Below the pieces are notes generated by a model. The model was not told the origin of the DNA, ran no database searches, and worked only from the letters and a program-made list of their open reading frames with translations. A DNA stretch of 59,583 nucleotides from an uncultured Gammaproteobacteria bacterium (GTDB lineage Bacteria > Pseudomonadota > Gammaproteobacteria > Arenicellales > JAANXG01): positions 1 through 59,583 of the forward strand of contig CAMYKK010000021.1 of NCBI GenBank assembly GCA_947258975.1. Reading direction: 5' to 3'. Shown here piece after piece: positions 17,257 to 25,914 of the stretch. The position numbers were made by a program, and so were the translations under genes. Within the stretch, counting starts at the first letter, position 1. Each line of letters begins with the position of its first letter.

Positions 17257-18150
17257 CTAACCGTCCTCGTTGGTCTCGTGGGTGTCCAGCAGGTCGATCA
17301 AATGCGGTACCGGGCGGTCGCCGCCTGTTGATTCCGCCAGTTCGAACACCTGTTGGACCGCCTGGGCAACGGTTGCGGGGACGTGCTGTTGGTAGGCCAT
17401 GCTGGTGTAATAGGACAGATCCTTGCGGCAGTTCGACAGCGAGAATCGAAAGCCGCCTTCATCGCGGTGGAGAATATAGGGGGTCAACCGCTGCAGAGCG
17501 ATGCTGTCTCCCCCGCCGGAAGCGAGGACGTCGATCAAGGTATCCATATTGACACCGCCCCGACGTGCGCAGACGACGGCCTCGGCCAACACTGCGCAAT
17601 TACCCAGAGAGACGAAATTGTGCAGTAGCTTCAAGGTGTGACCCGCGCCCACCGGCCCGGCGTGATAGATATTTTCGGCGAACGCTTCCAACAATGGCCG
17701 AACTTCACTGAGGGTTTGTTCATCACCGCCCACCATGATATTGAGGCGTCCTTCCTCCGCCTCCTTGGGGGTGCGTGTCAGCGGCGCGTCCAGGAAGCGG
17801 GCATCCTTTCCAAATACCGCATCGGCAACCTTGAGCGTTACATGTGGTTCAACGGTGGAGCAGTCCACCACCACCTTGCCGTCCTCCAGTCCCGCGAGCA
17901 CGCCATCTGTCCGAAACATTACATCTTCCAACTGCGGAGAGCCGGTCACACACAGGAAGATTAATTGGTTGCGCCGCGCAAGCTCTGCCGCACTGACGAG
18001 CGTCCCGGCGCCAAGTTCGAGCAGGTCATCGACCGGCTGGTTACCCGCGTGTTCCAGAAGGGTCAGCTTGTAGCCGCTGCGCAACAAGTTCTTTGCGATG
18101 CCGTGCCCCATCAGGCCCACACCAATGAAACCGATCGTCACGTTAGTCAC
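17257..18150 (-). CDS. NAD(P)-dependent beta-hydroxyacid dehydrogenase (3-hydroxyisobutyrate dehydrogenase family)
   Basis: 297 residues. The N-terminal Rossmann motif GFIGVGLMGHGIAKNL, the substrate-loop region and the catalytic Lys in GAGHTLKLLHNF mark the family that includes tartronate semialdehyde reductase, 3-hydroxyisobutyrate dehydrogenase and succinic semialdehyde reductases. Substrate cannot be resolved. The start overlaps the stop of the upstream membrane protein gene by ATGA, so it is the last gene of a tight four-gene minus-strand operon. Confidence 0.88.
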   Translation of the reverse strand: MTNVTIGFIGVGLMGHGIAKNLLRSGYKLTLLEHAGNQPVDDLLELGAGTLVSAAELARRNQLIFLCVTGSPQLEDVMFRTDGVLAGLEDGKVVVDCSTVEPHVTLKVADAVFGKDARFLDAPLTRTPKEAEEGRLNIMVGGDEQTLSEVRPLLEAFAENIYHAGPVGAGHTLKLLHNFVSLGNCAVLAEAVVCARRGGVNMDTLIDVLASGGGDSIALQRLTPYILHRDEGGFRFSLSNCRKDLSYYTSMAYQQHVPATVAQAVQQVFELAESTGGDRPVPHLIDLLDTHETNEDG

Positions 18151-18557
18151 CGTTCGTCTCCCTGGGCATGCCCTGGTTCGATGACTCTGTCCCCGGGAGG
18201 TGAAGACCGGTCATGCTCCCGATTAAACAGGCTGATGATCAGCATAACAATGCTGGCCGCGATGGGTATGTAGTAGATCGCGCCACCTGCATACTGGTCG
18301 AAAGCGATGAAGCGCTGAAAAAATTTTACAATGGCATCCAGTCCCAGAACCGCAAGTCCACCCAGCATCAGTGCCGTAGAAGGCTGAATTTCCGTCAACA
18401 CGAGGTAAGTGAGATATGGAATGATGCCGATCAACAGCACCGAAAACCACAGTGCGTGATGCTCATAGTGTGGGACAACCGCAGTAGCCATGGCAAGGGC
18501 GCAGCCAAATGCGACCACGATATAGATCATAGACCTCAAAGTGGGATTCATATTCAT
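18147..18557 (-). CDS. Small inner-membrane protein, unknown function
   Basis: 136 residues from ATG 18557; a second ATG lies at 18551 and a longer frame reaches 18656. Four hydrophobic segments (IYIVVAFGCALAMATAVV, FSVLLIGIIPYLTYLVL, ALMLGGLAVLGLDAIV, IYYIPIAASIVMLIISLF) and a polar C-terminal tail are visible. I recognise no family. It lies between a sugar nucleotidyltransferase gene and a dehydrogenase gene that overlaps it by four bases, so co-expression is likely. Confidence 0.7.
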   Translation of the reverse strand: MNMNPTLRSMIYIVVAFGCALAMATAVVPHYEHHALWFSVLLIGIIPYLTYLVLTEIQPSTALMLGGLAVLGLDAIVKFFQRFIAFDQYAGGAIYYIPIAASIVMLIISLFNREHDRSSPPGDRVIEPGHAQGDER

Positions 18558-18642
18558 AAGCCGCAAGATACAAAGAATCGGGTTGAGATGAAATCCCCAA
18601 TCAAGAAAAATCGGCTGGAACGACTCGCTTTGAGCGGGAAGA

Positions 18643-19413
18643 CTATCCGCTGGCATCGATGTGCCTCATGCAATGCCGGTATCCATCGGGGTTGCCAACG
18701 TCGAACACGGTACCAGGGAGGTGGATCCCCAGTAAACCGCGTTCACGTACCAGCAGGTCGCGAAACGGCTCGTCGGTGAACTCTCCTTGGCTAACTTGTG
18801 CGCGCGCGCGATGGATCGTGTCAAAAATGTGCGGCCCGGTCACCATCATGCCGCAGGTGCGCCACTCCCTGGCGTGACGACGCTCGAACGGGCCGGGGCC
18901 TTTGGGCAGGCCACGCACCACGCGAGATGTCGTCTCGTCAATGGTTTCCAGGTCTACTCTGCCGCTGTTCCTGAAGGCGCATTCGTTTGCCTCGGTGACC
19001 AGCGACAGTGCGACGACGTCAGCCTGCCGCTCAACGTGTACTCGTGCGAGCTTTTTCAGTGCCCCGGGCGCGGGCAGAAAGATGTTGTCGGGATAAAGGA
19101 TCGCCAACGAATGGTTTCCGACTACCGGTTCCGCCAGCGCGATGGCGTCGGCTTCGCCGGTTAGCTCGTGTTGGTACAAGACCGTGGCGTCCAGTGCCTG
19201 CTGCTCCAGGTAGCGGCGTACGATCTGTTTGCCACGATTCAAAATGACGACCAGGTGATCGATTTGCGCGTCTCGGGCCTCCTGCAGTGCATAGTAGATG
19301 GCGGGGTGCGCGCCGAGGCGCAGCATCTCTTTGGGAAGCCACGGATACACCAACTTCATGCGCGTGCCAAGACCGGCGGCGGGGATCACCAGATAGCGTG
19401 GTGGGTTGAACAT
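18643..19413 (-). CDS. Sugar nucleotidyltransferase (GalU/RmlA-like)
   Basis: 256 residues. It begins VIPAAGLGTRM, the nucleotide-binding loop of NTP-transferases, followed by KEMLRLGAHPAIYYALQEA, which matches the GalU-type KPM...PAIQY element, and a YPDNIFL motif for the Asp-metal site. It would transfer a nucleoside monophosphate to a sugar 1-phosphate. It is somewhat shorter than GalU (about 290). TAA of the upstream hydrolase gene is followed directly by its ATG. Sugar specificity is unknown. Confidence 0.8.
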   Translation of the reverse strand: MFNPPRYLVIPAAGLGTRMKLVYPWLPKEMLRLGAHPAIYYALQEARDAQIDHLVVILNRGKQIVRRYLEQQALDATVLYQHELTGEADAIALAEPVVGNHSLAILYPDNIFLPAPGALKKLARVHVERQADVVALSLVTEANECAFRNSGRVDLETIDETTSRVVRGLPKGPGPFERRHAREWRTCGMMVTGPHIFDTIHRARAQVSQGEFTDEPFRDLLVRERGLLGIHLPGTVFDVGNPDGYRHCMRHIDASG

Positions 19414-20166
19414 TTAATCCAGGGTCATGAAGTCTTCGGCCAGTCGGACATCGGCGCGGCAAAATGCCTTCGCTTCGGCGAGCCGCGTGTCGTCTTCCGG
19501 GCGCACTGGATATAGGTGTGACAGGATCAGCGTATGCACATTTGCCTGCGCCGCGATCCGTCCGCATTCCCCCGCCGACAAATGACCTGTAATCTTGAGT
19601 GCGTCTGGAAACGAGCAATCCAGGATTAAAATGTCCGCATTGTGCGCCAATGTGGCGATCGCGGGATCATAATCGCAGTCACCCGATAACACGATGGAAC
19701 GCCCGGCCATTTCAAATCGATATGCGACACTGTTTATTTGGCGCGAATGCCGGATCGGACAGGTGGTCACCGACAGATCGCCGATCTCCAAGGATGCCGG
19801 CACCTCCAGCACTTCAATGTTGAAATGTCGAGGCGTGCTGGCAACGGGAGTGACACATCGTTCGAAGTAGGTCTTGAATCCGGACGGCCCGTACAAATAC
19901 AAAGGTGACTCTCGCCGGAAGGCTGGGGTCGCCTTGAGCGCGTGAATCAGGGGAATCAGATCGCCGATGTGATCTGGATGGGTATGAGTGATGAAGACGG
20001 CGTCGAGCAACTTATAGCTGCTGCCGGCCCTGATGAGTTGCCGCAACGTACCGCTGCCGCAATCTATCAGATACTCGCCAGTGTGGACCGAAAGCAGATA
20101 GCCGGGAGACCCGCGTTCCAACAAGGGCACACCGGTACCGCTTCCAAGTATTGTCAACTTCATCAT
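19414..20166 (-). CDS. MBL-fold metallo-hydrolase, RNase Z-like
   Basis: About 250 residues from the ATG pair at 20166/20163; a further in-frame ATG lies at 20181 and none has a clear ribosome binding site. The metal site HTHPDHIGD follows FIT, and a GSGTGVPLLERGSPGYLL opening with a CGSGTLRQL segment is typical of RNase Z/arylsulfatase-type hydrolases. Downstream SGDCDYDP and a final LSHLYPV supply the remaining ligands. Whether it processes tRNA 3' ends or a small molecule is not decided. It is the first gene of the four-gene operon. Confidence 0.85.
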   Translation of the reverse strand: MMKLTILGSGTGVPLLERGSPGYLLSVHTGEYLIDCGSGTLRQLIRAGSSYKLLDAVFITHTHPDHIGDLIPLIHALKATPAFRRESPLYLYGPSGFKTYFERCVTPVASTPRHFNIEVLEVPASLEIGDLSVTTCPIRHSRQINSVAYRFEMAGRSIVLSGDCDYDPAIATLAHNADILILDCSFPDALKITGHLSAGECGRIAAQANVHTLILSHLYPVRPEDDTRLAEAKAFCRADVRLAEDFMTLD

Positions 20167-20289
20167 AACTTGATGCGCCAAAAGCGGTGCAATTCGACAG
20201 TCGATATATGGTTCATCGGAAAACCAATTTTACATTGCTATCAATTAGACTGCTTTGCTTTGCTATGGGCTTTGAGGCAGTATGCAAAC

Positions 20290-20979
20290 ATGGACGCATC
20301 TGGTGGAAACAACGCGATCTTGCCGTCTCAGGGGCGCCGTTTTGGCTGCTTGCATGTCACGATATTTCTTTTAGTTGCCATAATAGCGACAGCGGGCGTG
20401 ACCTTTTGGGTTGTGCGCAGTTACGTGTTCCCGTCCGCATTTAAACCGGTCACCCTCAATGCAAAAGAAGAGCAGGCATTGAATGTCAAGTTAGAGCGAT
20501 TGGACCCGCTCAGTCAACCGGTTGCAGGACGCCCGGGAAGGGGAAGCGATACGTTGCAGCCCGAACGCTACAGCGAGGCCGATGCGACTCGCGAGATCAA
20601 CCTCACAGAGAGAGAATTGAATGCCTTGGTAGCAAAAAATACCGATCTTGCACACAAGCTGGCCATTGATCTTTCTGACAGCTTGATTAGTGCGAAGCTG
20701 TTGGTTCCGGTAGATCAGGATTTTCCCGTTTTTGGCGGGCAGGTGATCAAAGTTCGGGCCGGTTTGGAACTGGCTTACGAAATGGGAAAGCCCATCGTGG
20801 TTTTGAGGGGCGTCAGCATTATGGGAGTACCGATTCCCAATGCCTGGCTGGGCGGCATCAAGAATATTGACCTGGTGCGGGAATTCAGCGCCGACGAGGG
20901 CTTTTGGAAGGCGCTCGCGGAGGGTGTCGAGGATGTTCAGGTTGCTGAGGGGCGCCTGCAAATCAAGCTCAAGGAGTAG
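20290..20979 (+). CDS. Membrane-anchored conserved protein, unknown function
   Basis: 229 residues from ATG 20290. One hydrophobic segment (VTIFLLVAIIATAGVTFWVV, about 24-43) anchors an otherwise soluble domain that would be periplasmic. The domain includes EINLTERELNALVAKNTDL and a later GVSIMGVPIPNAWLGGIKN stretch. I do not recognise the family. It is followed after 76 bp by a patatin-like lipoprotein on the same strand, so the two may form an operon. The start is chosen because it directly precedes the anchor and longer frames overlap the divergent hydrolase gene. Confidence 0.72.
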   Translation: MDASGGNNAILPSQGRRFGCLHVTIFLLVAIIATAGVTFWVVRSYVFPSAFKPVTLNAKEEQALNVKLERLDPLSQPVAGRPGRGSDTLQPERYSEADATREINLTERELNALVAKNTDLAHKLAIDLSDSLISAKLLVPVDQDFPVFGGQVIKVRAGLELAYEMGKPIVVLRGVSIMGVPIPNAWLGGIKNIDLVREFSADEGFWKALAEGVEDVQVAEGRLQIKLKE

Positions 20980-21055
20980 CCAGCAACAACGGCAATTGCG
21001 TCTGTTGCGAAAGGTCGGCAATCCAGGTTTTGCAGCCGGCGATGCCGAGTAAATC

Positions 21056-22006
21056 ATGAGTACATTTACTGCTCGTTTCGTTTTATATCTTGTCCTAACC
21101 GCGATTACAGGCTGTGCTGGCCTACCCACGGAGACCGTTTCCAATCCCCCGATTGCCGCGTACCGGGCTCCCGTCTCGGTAGATGAGCGGCCGGTAGTTG
21201 CCTTTGTCTTGGGTAGCGGCGCAGCGCGGGGTTTCGCCCATGTCGGAGTACTGAAGATATTGGAGGAGCACGGCGTATGGCCGGACGTCATCGTCGGCAC
21301 CAGCGCGGGGAGTCTCGTGGGCGCATTGTATGCGGGGGGTATCCGGGGTGAGGAATTGGTACAAGCTGCACTGGAGCTGGAGCGTAGCGATGTGACTGAC
21401 TGGTCACTGCCTAACCGTGGCGTCATCCACGGTATGTTGTTGCAACAGCTGGTCAACAAGCGTCTCAACAACCGCGCTATAGAGGAACTGGACATTGCCT
21501 TCGCCTGTGTTGCGACGGCTTTGCGCACCGGTGAACGCACGGTATTTACGCAGGGCAACACGGGGATGGCGGTTCGTGCTTCCAGCAGCTTTCCGGGTAT
21601 ATTCCGCCCGATAACGATCAACGGTCAAGAATATGTTGACGGGGGGCTCGTGAGCCCGGTTCCGGTGGCGGTGGCGCGTGAGCTTGGCGCCGACTTCGTA
21701 ATTGCGGTGGACGTCTCCAAGTTGCCGAAAAAGGATGCGAACATCGACAGCACCTTCGAAGTATTACACCAGTCATTCCTCATCATGTCCCAGGCGATGG
21801 TGGACGCCGAACTTGAAGATGCGGATGTGGTGATTCGTCCTGACGTGAGTGCGATGTCGATCATGGAGTTTGATAAACGGGAATACGCCATGAAGGAGGG
21901 TCAGCAGGCGGCGCAAGCGTCAATCGTTCAGATTAAAGAACTTCTCCTGCGGAAGGCTCGCGACAAACGATCGCGTCGATGGAACGCCGCGATTTCGGGT
22001 AATTGA
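21056..22006 (+). CDS. Patatin-like phospholipase, predicted lipoprotein
   Basis: 316 residues. The signal peptide ends in a lipobox with Cys20 (AITGC). The oxyanion region GSGAARGFAHVG, the nucleophile motif GTSAG (Ser83) and the catalytic Asp in DGGLVSPVP form the patatin Ser-Asp dyad (RssA/NTE type). Lipid attachment places it at the periplasmic face of a membrane, where it could hydrolyse phospholipid acyl esters. A small gene begins three bases after its stop. Confidence 0.9.
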   Translation: MSTFTARFVLYLVLTAITGCAGLPTETVSNPPIAAYRAPVSVDERPVVAFVLGSGAARGFAHVGVLKILEEHGVWPDVIVGTSAGSLVGALYAGGIRGEELVQAALELERSDVTDWSLPNRGVIHGMLLQQLVNKRLNNRAIEELDIAFACVATALRTGERTVFTQGNTGMAVRASSSFPGIFRPITINGQEYVDGGLVSPVPVAVARELGADFVIAVDVSKLPKKDANIDSTFEVLHQSFLIMSQAMVDAELEDADVVIRPDVSAMSIMEFDKREYAMKEGQQAAQASIVQIKELLLRKARDKRSRRWNAAISGN

Positions 22007-22008
22007 AT

Positions 22009-22251
22009 ATGCGTGGATTGGTCCCGCCGGATCCGGAAACCGATGTGTCGCAAGCCCACTATGCAGTGGTTTACGTACCGCGGCGAAGTAGAAGCCGTTT
22101 TCCGGCAAGCTGCGTCGAACTGATGACGTCGGCACAACATGCTTTGCAGCATGCAGATCGCGGTGAAAAGCGATTCCCAGCCCGGATTGTTGGGCCTTCG
22201 AAGTCATCGGAGGGACAGTTGATTTACTATCTCCTGGAATGGTTGGATTGA
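22009..22251 (+). CDS. Small conserved-looking protein, unknown function
   Basis: 80 residues from ATG 22009, three bases after the patatin stop, so translational coupling is likely. The protein is basic in the middle (VPRRSRSRFPASC) and ends in a hydrophobic YYLLEWLD. No signal peptide and no recognised domain. It is called real because of the tight spacing and the absence of any competing frame; the evidence is moderate. Confidence 0.5.
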   Translation: MRGLVPPDPETDVSQAHYAVVYVPRRSRSRFPASCVELMTSAQHALQHADRGEKRFPARIVGPSKSSEGQLIYYLLEWLD

Positions 22252-22300
22252 GTTACGATTAAGTGATCCCGCGTCAGCGACAGAACCGGAAAAATTAACC

Positions 22301-22915
22301 ATGTATATCGACTTCACTAATATGGATTCTGCCCAGGTTTATTTTACGATGATTCAAACCGTGGTCCCAAGGCCCATCGCGTGGGTGCTTTCGGAGAACG
22401 CCCAAGGCAAATATAACCTGGCGCCTTTTTCTTATTTCAACGCAGTGAGCAGTGACCCGCCGCTGATCATGATATCGGTAGGCAAAAAGCCCAATGGGGA
22501 ACACAAGGACACGCGCGTCAATATTGAGCAGCGCCGCGATTTCGTTGTGCATATCGCCCATCGGGAGGTGCTCGACGAGATGAATCAAAGTTCGGCAACC
22601 CTGCCCGCCGAGGAATCGGAGTTGGACGCGTTGGGCATGAACACCCTCGCGTTCGAGGGCTCACGATTACCGCGTTTGACAGACTGCCGCGTTGCGTTCG
22701 GTTGTGAGTGCTATGAGATCAAGGAGATCGGCGGTGTGCCGCAATCGCTGATACTGGGCCAAGTCAATGGGGTGTACGTGGATGAGGCGATCACTGACCG
22801 CGATGACAAGGGTCGCTTGAAGATCCGTGCCGAACGGTTGGATCCGCTCGCCCGTTTGGGAGCGAGCGAGTTCATGACCTTCGGCAGAATTGAAACGCGC
22901 TTACGCCCGAAATAG
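22301..22915 (+). CDS. Flavin reductase-like FMN-binding protein
   Basis: 204 residues. VPRPIAWVLSENAQGKYNLAPFSYFNAVSSDPP, read as a continuous block at 20-53, is the signature of the flavin reductase-like FMN-binding split-barrel family (RP-I-W, N-L-A-P-F-S, S-DPP). ISVGKKPNGEHKDT and a VNIEQRRDFVV segment follow as expected. Such proteins bind FMN and reduce flavins or act as flavoprotein oxidoreductases. No partner oxygenase is adjacent. Confidence 0.88.
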   Translation: MYIDFTNMDSAQVYFTMIQTVVPRPIAWVLSENAQGKYNLAPFSYFNAVSSDPPLIMISVGKKPNGEHKDTRVNIEQRRDFVVHIAHREVLDEMNQSSATLPAEESELDALGMNTLAFEGSRLPRLTDCRVAFGCECYEIKEIGGVPQSLILGQVNGVYVDEAITDRDDKGRLKIRAERLDPLARLGASEFMTFGRIETRLRPK

Positions 22916-22995
22916 ACCGTCTACCAGAACCGTTGCGTGTGGCGAATCCTGTAATAGGTATACAAAATTGTCGCTTTTCCTGATGCGGGCTGGGG

Positions 22996-23427
22996 TCACG
23001 ACAATGGAATGCGAATCTTCTGTCCGGGATAGATGAGATCCGGATCCTTGATCACCTCGCGGTTGGCTTCGAATATCTCGGGATATTTGCTGCCATTCCC
23101 CAGAAACCGCTTGGCGATCGCCCACAGCGTGTCGCCTTTTTGGATTTCGTAATACTCGACTTTTTGTTCTGACGACGGCGCGTTCAGCTCGTCGGCATTC
23201 ACGGCTTCGATACCAAGCACGTTGCCCGCCATGAGTACCGCTTTCTCCATGGCAGTGCGGTCCTTCGCCTTACCCTTGATATTGGCGATGCCGTCAGAGA
23301 CCACGATGTCGAGGTCATCTATCCCCGGATTGTCGGCTTCGATATGTTGCTTGATCTTCTCGCCGCCTTCCTCGTCATCATCGAAGAGCTTCTTTCCGAT
23401 TGTCTTGGCAAAATCAAACAGCCCCAT
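22996..23427 (-). CDS. lysM: BON- and LysM-domain protein
   Basis: 143 residues; GAGGAG seven to eight bases upstream fixes the ATG at 23427. It starts [21 protein letters not shown], continues with a BON domain (about 25-85, [14 protein letters not shown]) and closes with a LysM domain ([20 protein letters not shown] to GQKIRIPLS). The layout is that of the E. coli YgaU/LysM potassium-binding protein Kbp. It is likely cytoplasmic or periplasmic with no classical signal peptide. Confidence 0.9.
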   Translation of the reverse strand: MGLFDFAKTIGKKLFDDDEEGGEKIKQHIEADNPGIDDLDIVVSDGIANIKGKAKDRTAMEKAVLMAGNVLGIEAVNADELNAPSSEQKVEYYEIQKGDTLWAIAKRFLGNGSKYPEIFEANREVIKDPDLIYPGQKIRIPLS

Positions 23428-23483
23428 AAGTGTTCTCCTCGGGTTGATATATGGATGATTGGAGCGAGTATAAAGTAATTGTC

Positions 23484-24410
23484 TCAAATGCCGAACCCAA
23501 CCTCGGTCAAGACAGACATGGGTCCGTGTCTTTTTATGAGCGCTGCTTGCTCCTGATTTTTTACAAACAGTGATCCCGCATAGCCCAAGCCGTTAATAGA
23601 TACCGCGTCAAAATATTCTTTGGAACGCGGAATCAACAGCATCCACTCAACGGTTGCCAATAGATTATACGGACCGCATTGGTGAGCGTCATCTGCCCGT
23701 TTGACAGGATCAAGGCCGGCGGCCTCCAGCATTGCCCAGTACAGTTTACGCAGCAGGCCCGGCTCCCCGACTGGCGGCCCGAGGCGCACGAAGGCGTGAC
23801 GAAATGGCAACCGGTCACACACCCCGACCCGCCCGTTCGGCGAGGACGACCGCAACAAGGGCAGCATGGGTATATGCACCCCGGTGGCGGCGAGCGGCAG
23901 GGGTATCAACTGCAGATGCTTGTGTGCCTGACTGGCCCCGGCCACGGCGCCGCCATTATAGAAACCGAGGCTGGGGAATTCGCCCAGACAGCGCCATAAC
24001 GCGGTAAAATCGGACTCGTTGAGCAGTGTGTCCTGATGTTCAAATCTCCGTGTTACGATCAGCAGATGATGCGTAATGACATTGAATTTATTGAGCACGG
24101 CAAGATGAGTGCTGGAAACGCCGCCGACGAATAGGGCCGGTTCCGGCGGCAGAAACGGATTGATGTGGGTTCTGTCGCGAGCCACTTGCTGCATTCGACG
24201 GTTTTGTTCCTTGCGTGCCAGGCTGGATACCACGCGGATCACGAACGCAACGCCGTTGTCTTCAACGAATGTTTGCTCGGTAGCGATGGTATGCAGCACG
24301 CCGCGTTCAATGGCAAGTCGCGACTGATCGGTGATTCGCTGCCAAAGAGTGCCCGGTTGAAGTACCGGTGCGCGTGGGCGGGGTACGGGTTTTGAGGACG
24401 GATCTGTCAT
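23484..24410 (-). CDS. Ap4A phosphorylase / ATP adenylyltransferase-like HIT-superfamily protein
   Basis: 308 residues. The [18 protein letters not shown] segment and the HIT-type active site [10 protein letters not shown] fit the Ap4A phosphorylase family, in which a diadenosine polyphosphate is cleaved by phosphate to ADP and [14 protein letters not shown] upstream of the His motif is also typical. A C-terminal segment ([17 protein letters not shown]) matches the family's ATP adenylyltransferase C-terminal region. It lies 56 bp upstream of the BON-LysM gene. Confidence 0.85.
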   Translation of the reverse strand: MTDPSSKPVPRPRAPVLQPGTLWQRITDQSRLAIERGVLHTIATEQTFVEDNGVAFVIRVVSSLARKEQNRRMQQVARDRTHINPFLPPEPALFVGGVSSTHLAVLNKFNVITHHLLIVTRRFEHQDTLLNESDFTALWRCLGEFPSLGFYNGGAVAGASQAHKHLQLIPLPLAATGVHIPMLPLLRSSSPNGRVGVCDRLPFRHAFVRLGPPVGEPGLLRKLYWAMLEAAGLDPVKRADDAHQCGPYNLLATVEWMLLIPRSKEYFDAVSINGLGYAGSLFVKNQEQAALIKRHGPMSVLTEVGFGI

Positions 24411-24456
24411 GACGTTATATATTACAAGGAATCGTGCAACCGATGAGGAGGCCGCG

Positions 24457-24924
24457 ATGCATGTTTATCTGGTGCGACACGGTGATGCGGTATCCGTCCA
24501 TCCCAGCGGTGACCGGCCGCTGAGCGATCAGGGACGGCGCGAGGCGCAGCGTATGGCCGTTTTCCTGGCCGATGCCGGCGTGCGCGTCGACACCATCGTG
24601 CATAGCGGAAAGGCCCGCGCGGCACAAACTGCGGAGATCCTGAATGCCGGCCTCGACGGCAATGCGAAACTCGAAGCTTGGGCGGGCCTGCGTCCCAACG
24701 ATGCGGTCGCACCGGTCGCCGAGCGATTACGTCAGGCCGGCTCGGATCTCATGGTGGTTGGACACCTGCCGTTCATGGCCAAGCTCGCGGGCTTTCTGGT
24801 CTCCGCGCGGGACGATGCGATTTTGGATTTTCACACTACCGCGGTGGCGTGTTTTCTCAATAGTGATACCGGGACGTGGTTGCTTGAGTGGTTGGTGAAT
24901 CCGGATCTGCTCGGTGACAAGTGA
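24457..24924 (+). CDS. sixA: Phosphohistidine phosphatase SixA
   Basis: 155 residues; GAGGAG precedes ATG 24457 at a workable distance. The RHG motif (VRHGDAV) near the N-terminus and the second catalytic His in VVGHLPFMAKL identify the short SixA branch of the histidine phosphatase superfamily. SixA removes phosphate from histidine phosphotransfer domains or PTS proteins. It is 21 bp upstream of an asparaginase-type gene on the same strand. A second SixA-like gene is at 31651. Confidence 0.9.
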   Translation: MHVYLVRHGDAVSVHPSGDRPLSDQGRREAQRMAVFLADAGVRVDTIVHSGKARAAQTAEILNAGLDGNAKLEAWAGLRPNDAVAPVAERLRQAGSDLMVVGHLPFMAKLAGFLVSARDDAILDFHTTAVACFLNSDTGTWLLEWLVNPDLLGDK

Positions 24925-24945
24925 CAGCGAAAAAGGAGTCTGCAG

Positions 24946-25797
24946 GTGGCTGTGGCAAGGGCACTAGTGGTGCATGGGGGCGCGGGCGCGGTTGCCGAAG
25001 ACACGGTGCCGGCGCGCCTGCTGGGGTGCCGGGAGGCGGCGCAGGCTGGTTGGACGGTGCTCATACACGGTGGTTCTGCGGTGGATGCGGTGGAGGCGGT
25101 GGTGGTGATCCTCGAGGACAATCCGCTGTTCAACGCCGGTGTCGGATCGCCGCCCAACAGCGATGGTCAGATTGAACTCGATGCATCGATCATGGATGGG
25201 GCACGAGGCCGCGCGGGAGCGGTGGCGGCGGTCAAGCGGATCAAGAATCCAATTCGGTTGGCACGCCGGGTGTTGCAGGATCAGCGCCACATATTGTTAA
25301 CCGCCGATGGTGCTGAACGATTCGCGCAAGCGAGCGGGATGACCCTGTGTGATCCGCAAGACTTGATTTACCCGCCTCCGGGGCATCGCCAGCAACGGCA
25401 CGGGACCGTAGGGTGTGTGGCGCTGGATAGAGCCGGCCGGCTCGCGGCGGCAACGTCCACGGGCGGAATCGCTAACAAATACCCCGGTCGGGTAGGTGAT
25501 TCGGCGCTGATTGGTTGTGGCACGTATGCCAACCGCGACAGCGGCGTGTCGTGCACCGGTATCGGTGAGGCGATCATCCGTGTCGTGTTGGCGAAAACAT
25601 TGGTCGATTTGATGCGCCTCGACGTGCCGATACAGGTTACCGCCAAGCAAGCGATCGGCATACTTGCAGAACAAACCGGTGACGCGGGAGGCCTGATCGT
25701 GGTCAACCAACGGGGCGATGTCGGCTATGCGCGAAATACGACGCATATGCCGGTGTGTTGGGTTCGAGAAGGTGGCGATCTAGTGACGGATATCTGA
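24946..25797 (+). CDS. Isoaspartyl peptidase / plant-type L-asparaginase
   Basis: 283 residues from a GTG at 24946, with GGAG seven bases upstream. It is an N-terminal nucleophile hydrolase; autocleavage before the Thr of HGTVGCVA (Thr154) would give two chains. HGGAGAV at the N-terminus, STGG with KYPGRVGDS and GCGTYA after the nucleophile are family motifs. It hydrolyses isoaspartyl dipeptides and asparagine. It forms a likely operon with sixA. Confidence 0.92.
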   Translation: MAVARALVVHGGAGAVAEDTVPARLLGCREAAQAGWTVLIHGGSAVDAVEAVVVILEDNPLFNAGVGSPPNSDGQIELDASIMDGARGRAGAVAAVKRIKNPIRLARRVLQDQRHILLTADGAERFAQASGMTLCDPQDLIYPPPGHRQQRHGTVGCVALDRAGRLAAATSTGGIANKYPGRVGDSALIGCGTYANRDSGVSCTGIGEAIIRVVLAKTLVDLMRLDVPIQVTAKQAIGILAEQTGDAGGLIVVNQRGDVGYARNTTHMPVCWVREGGDLVTDI

Positions 25798-25809
25798 AAA
25801 ATCAGACGC

Positions 25810-25836
25810 AAAAAGCGGTGCTCGAACAGACACCGC
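25810..25836 (-). terminator. Probable intrinsic terminator for the helix-hairpin-helix gene
   Basis: On the minus strand a GCGGTG/CACCGC stem with a 10-base loop is followed by TTTTTGCG. It lies between the convergent ends of the asparaginase gene and the HhH gene, about 80 bp beyond the latter's stop. The stem is only six base pairs, so the call is moderate. Confidence 0.5.
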
Positions 25837-25914
25837 GCAACCCGCGTTAGCAGGTCGCACGGTGGCCACAATTAATTAACTAAGCAACGACGCAAGCCGC
25901 GCACGAAGGGCGGG

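Noticed and set aside
20491-21621. Minus-strand frame of 376 codons opposite the anchored protein and patatin genes.
   Set aside because: The plus-strand proteins have clear signal, lipobox and catalytic motifs; the opposite frame has none.
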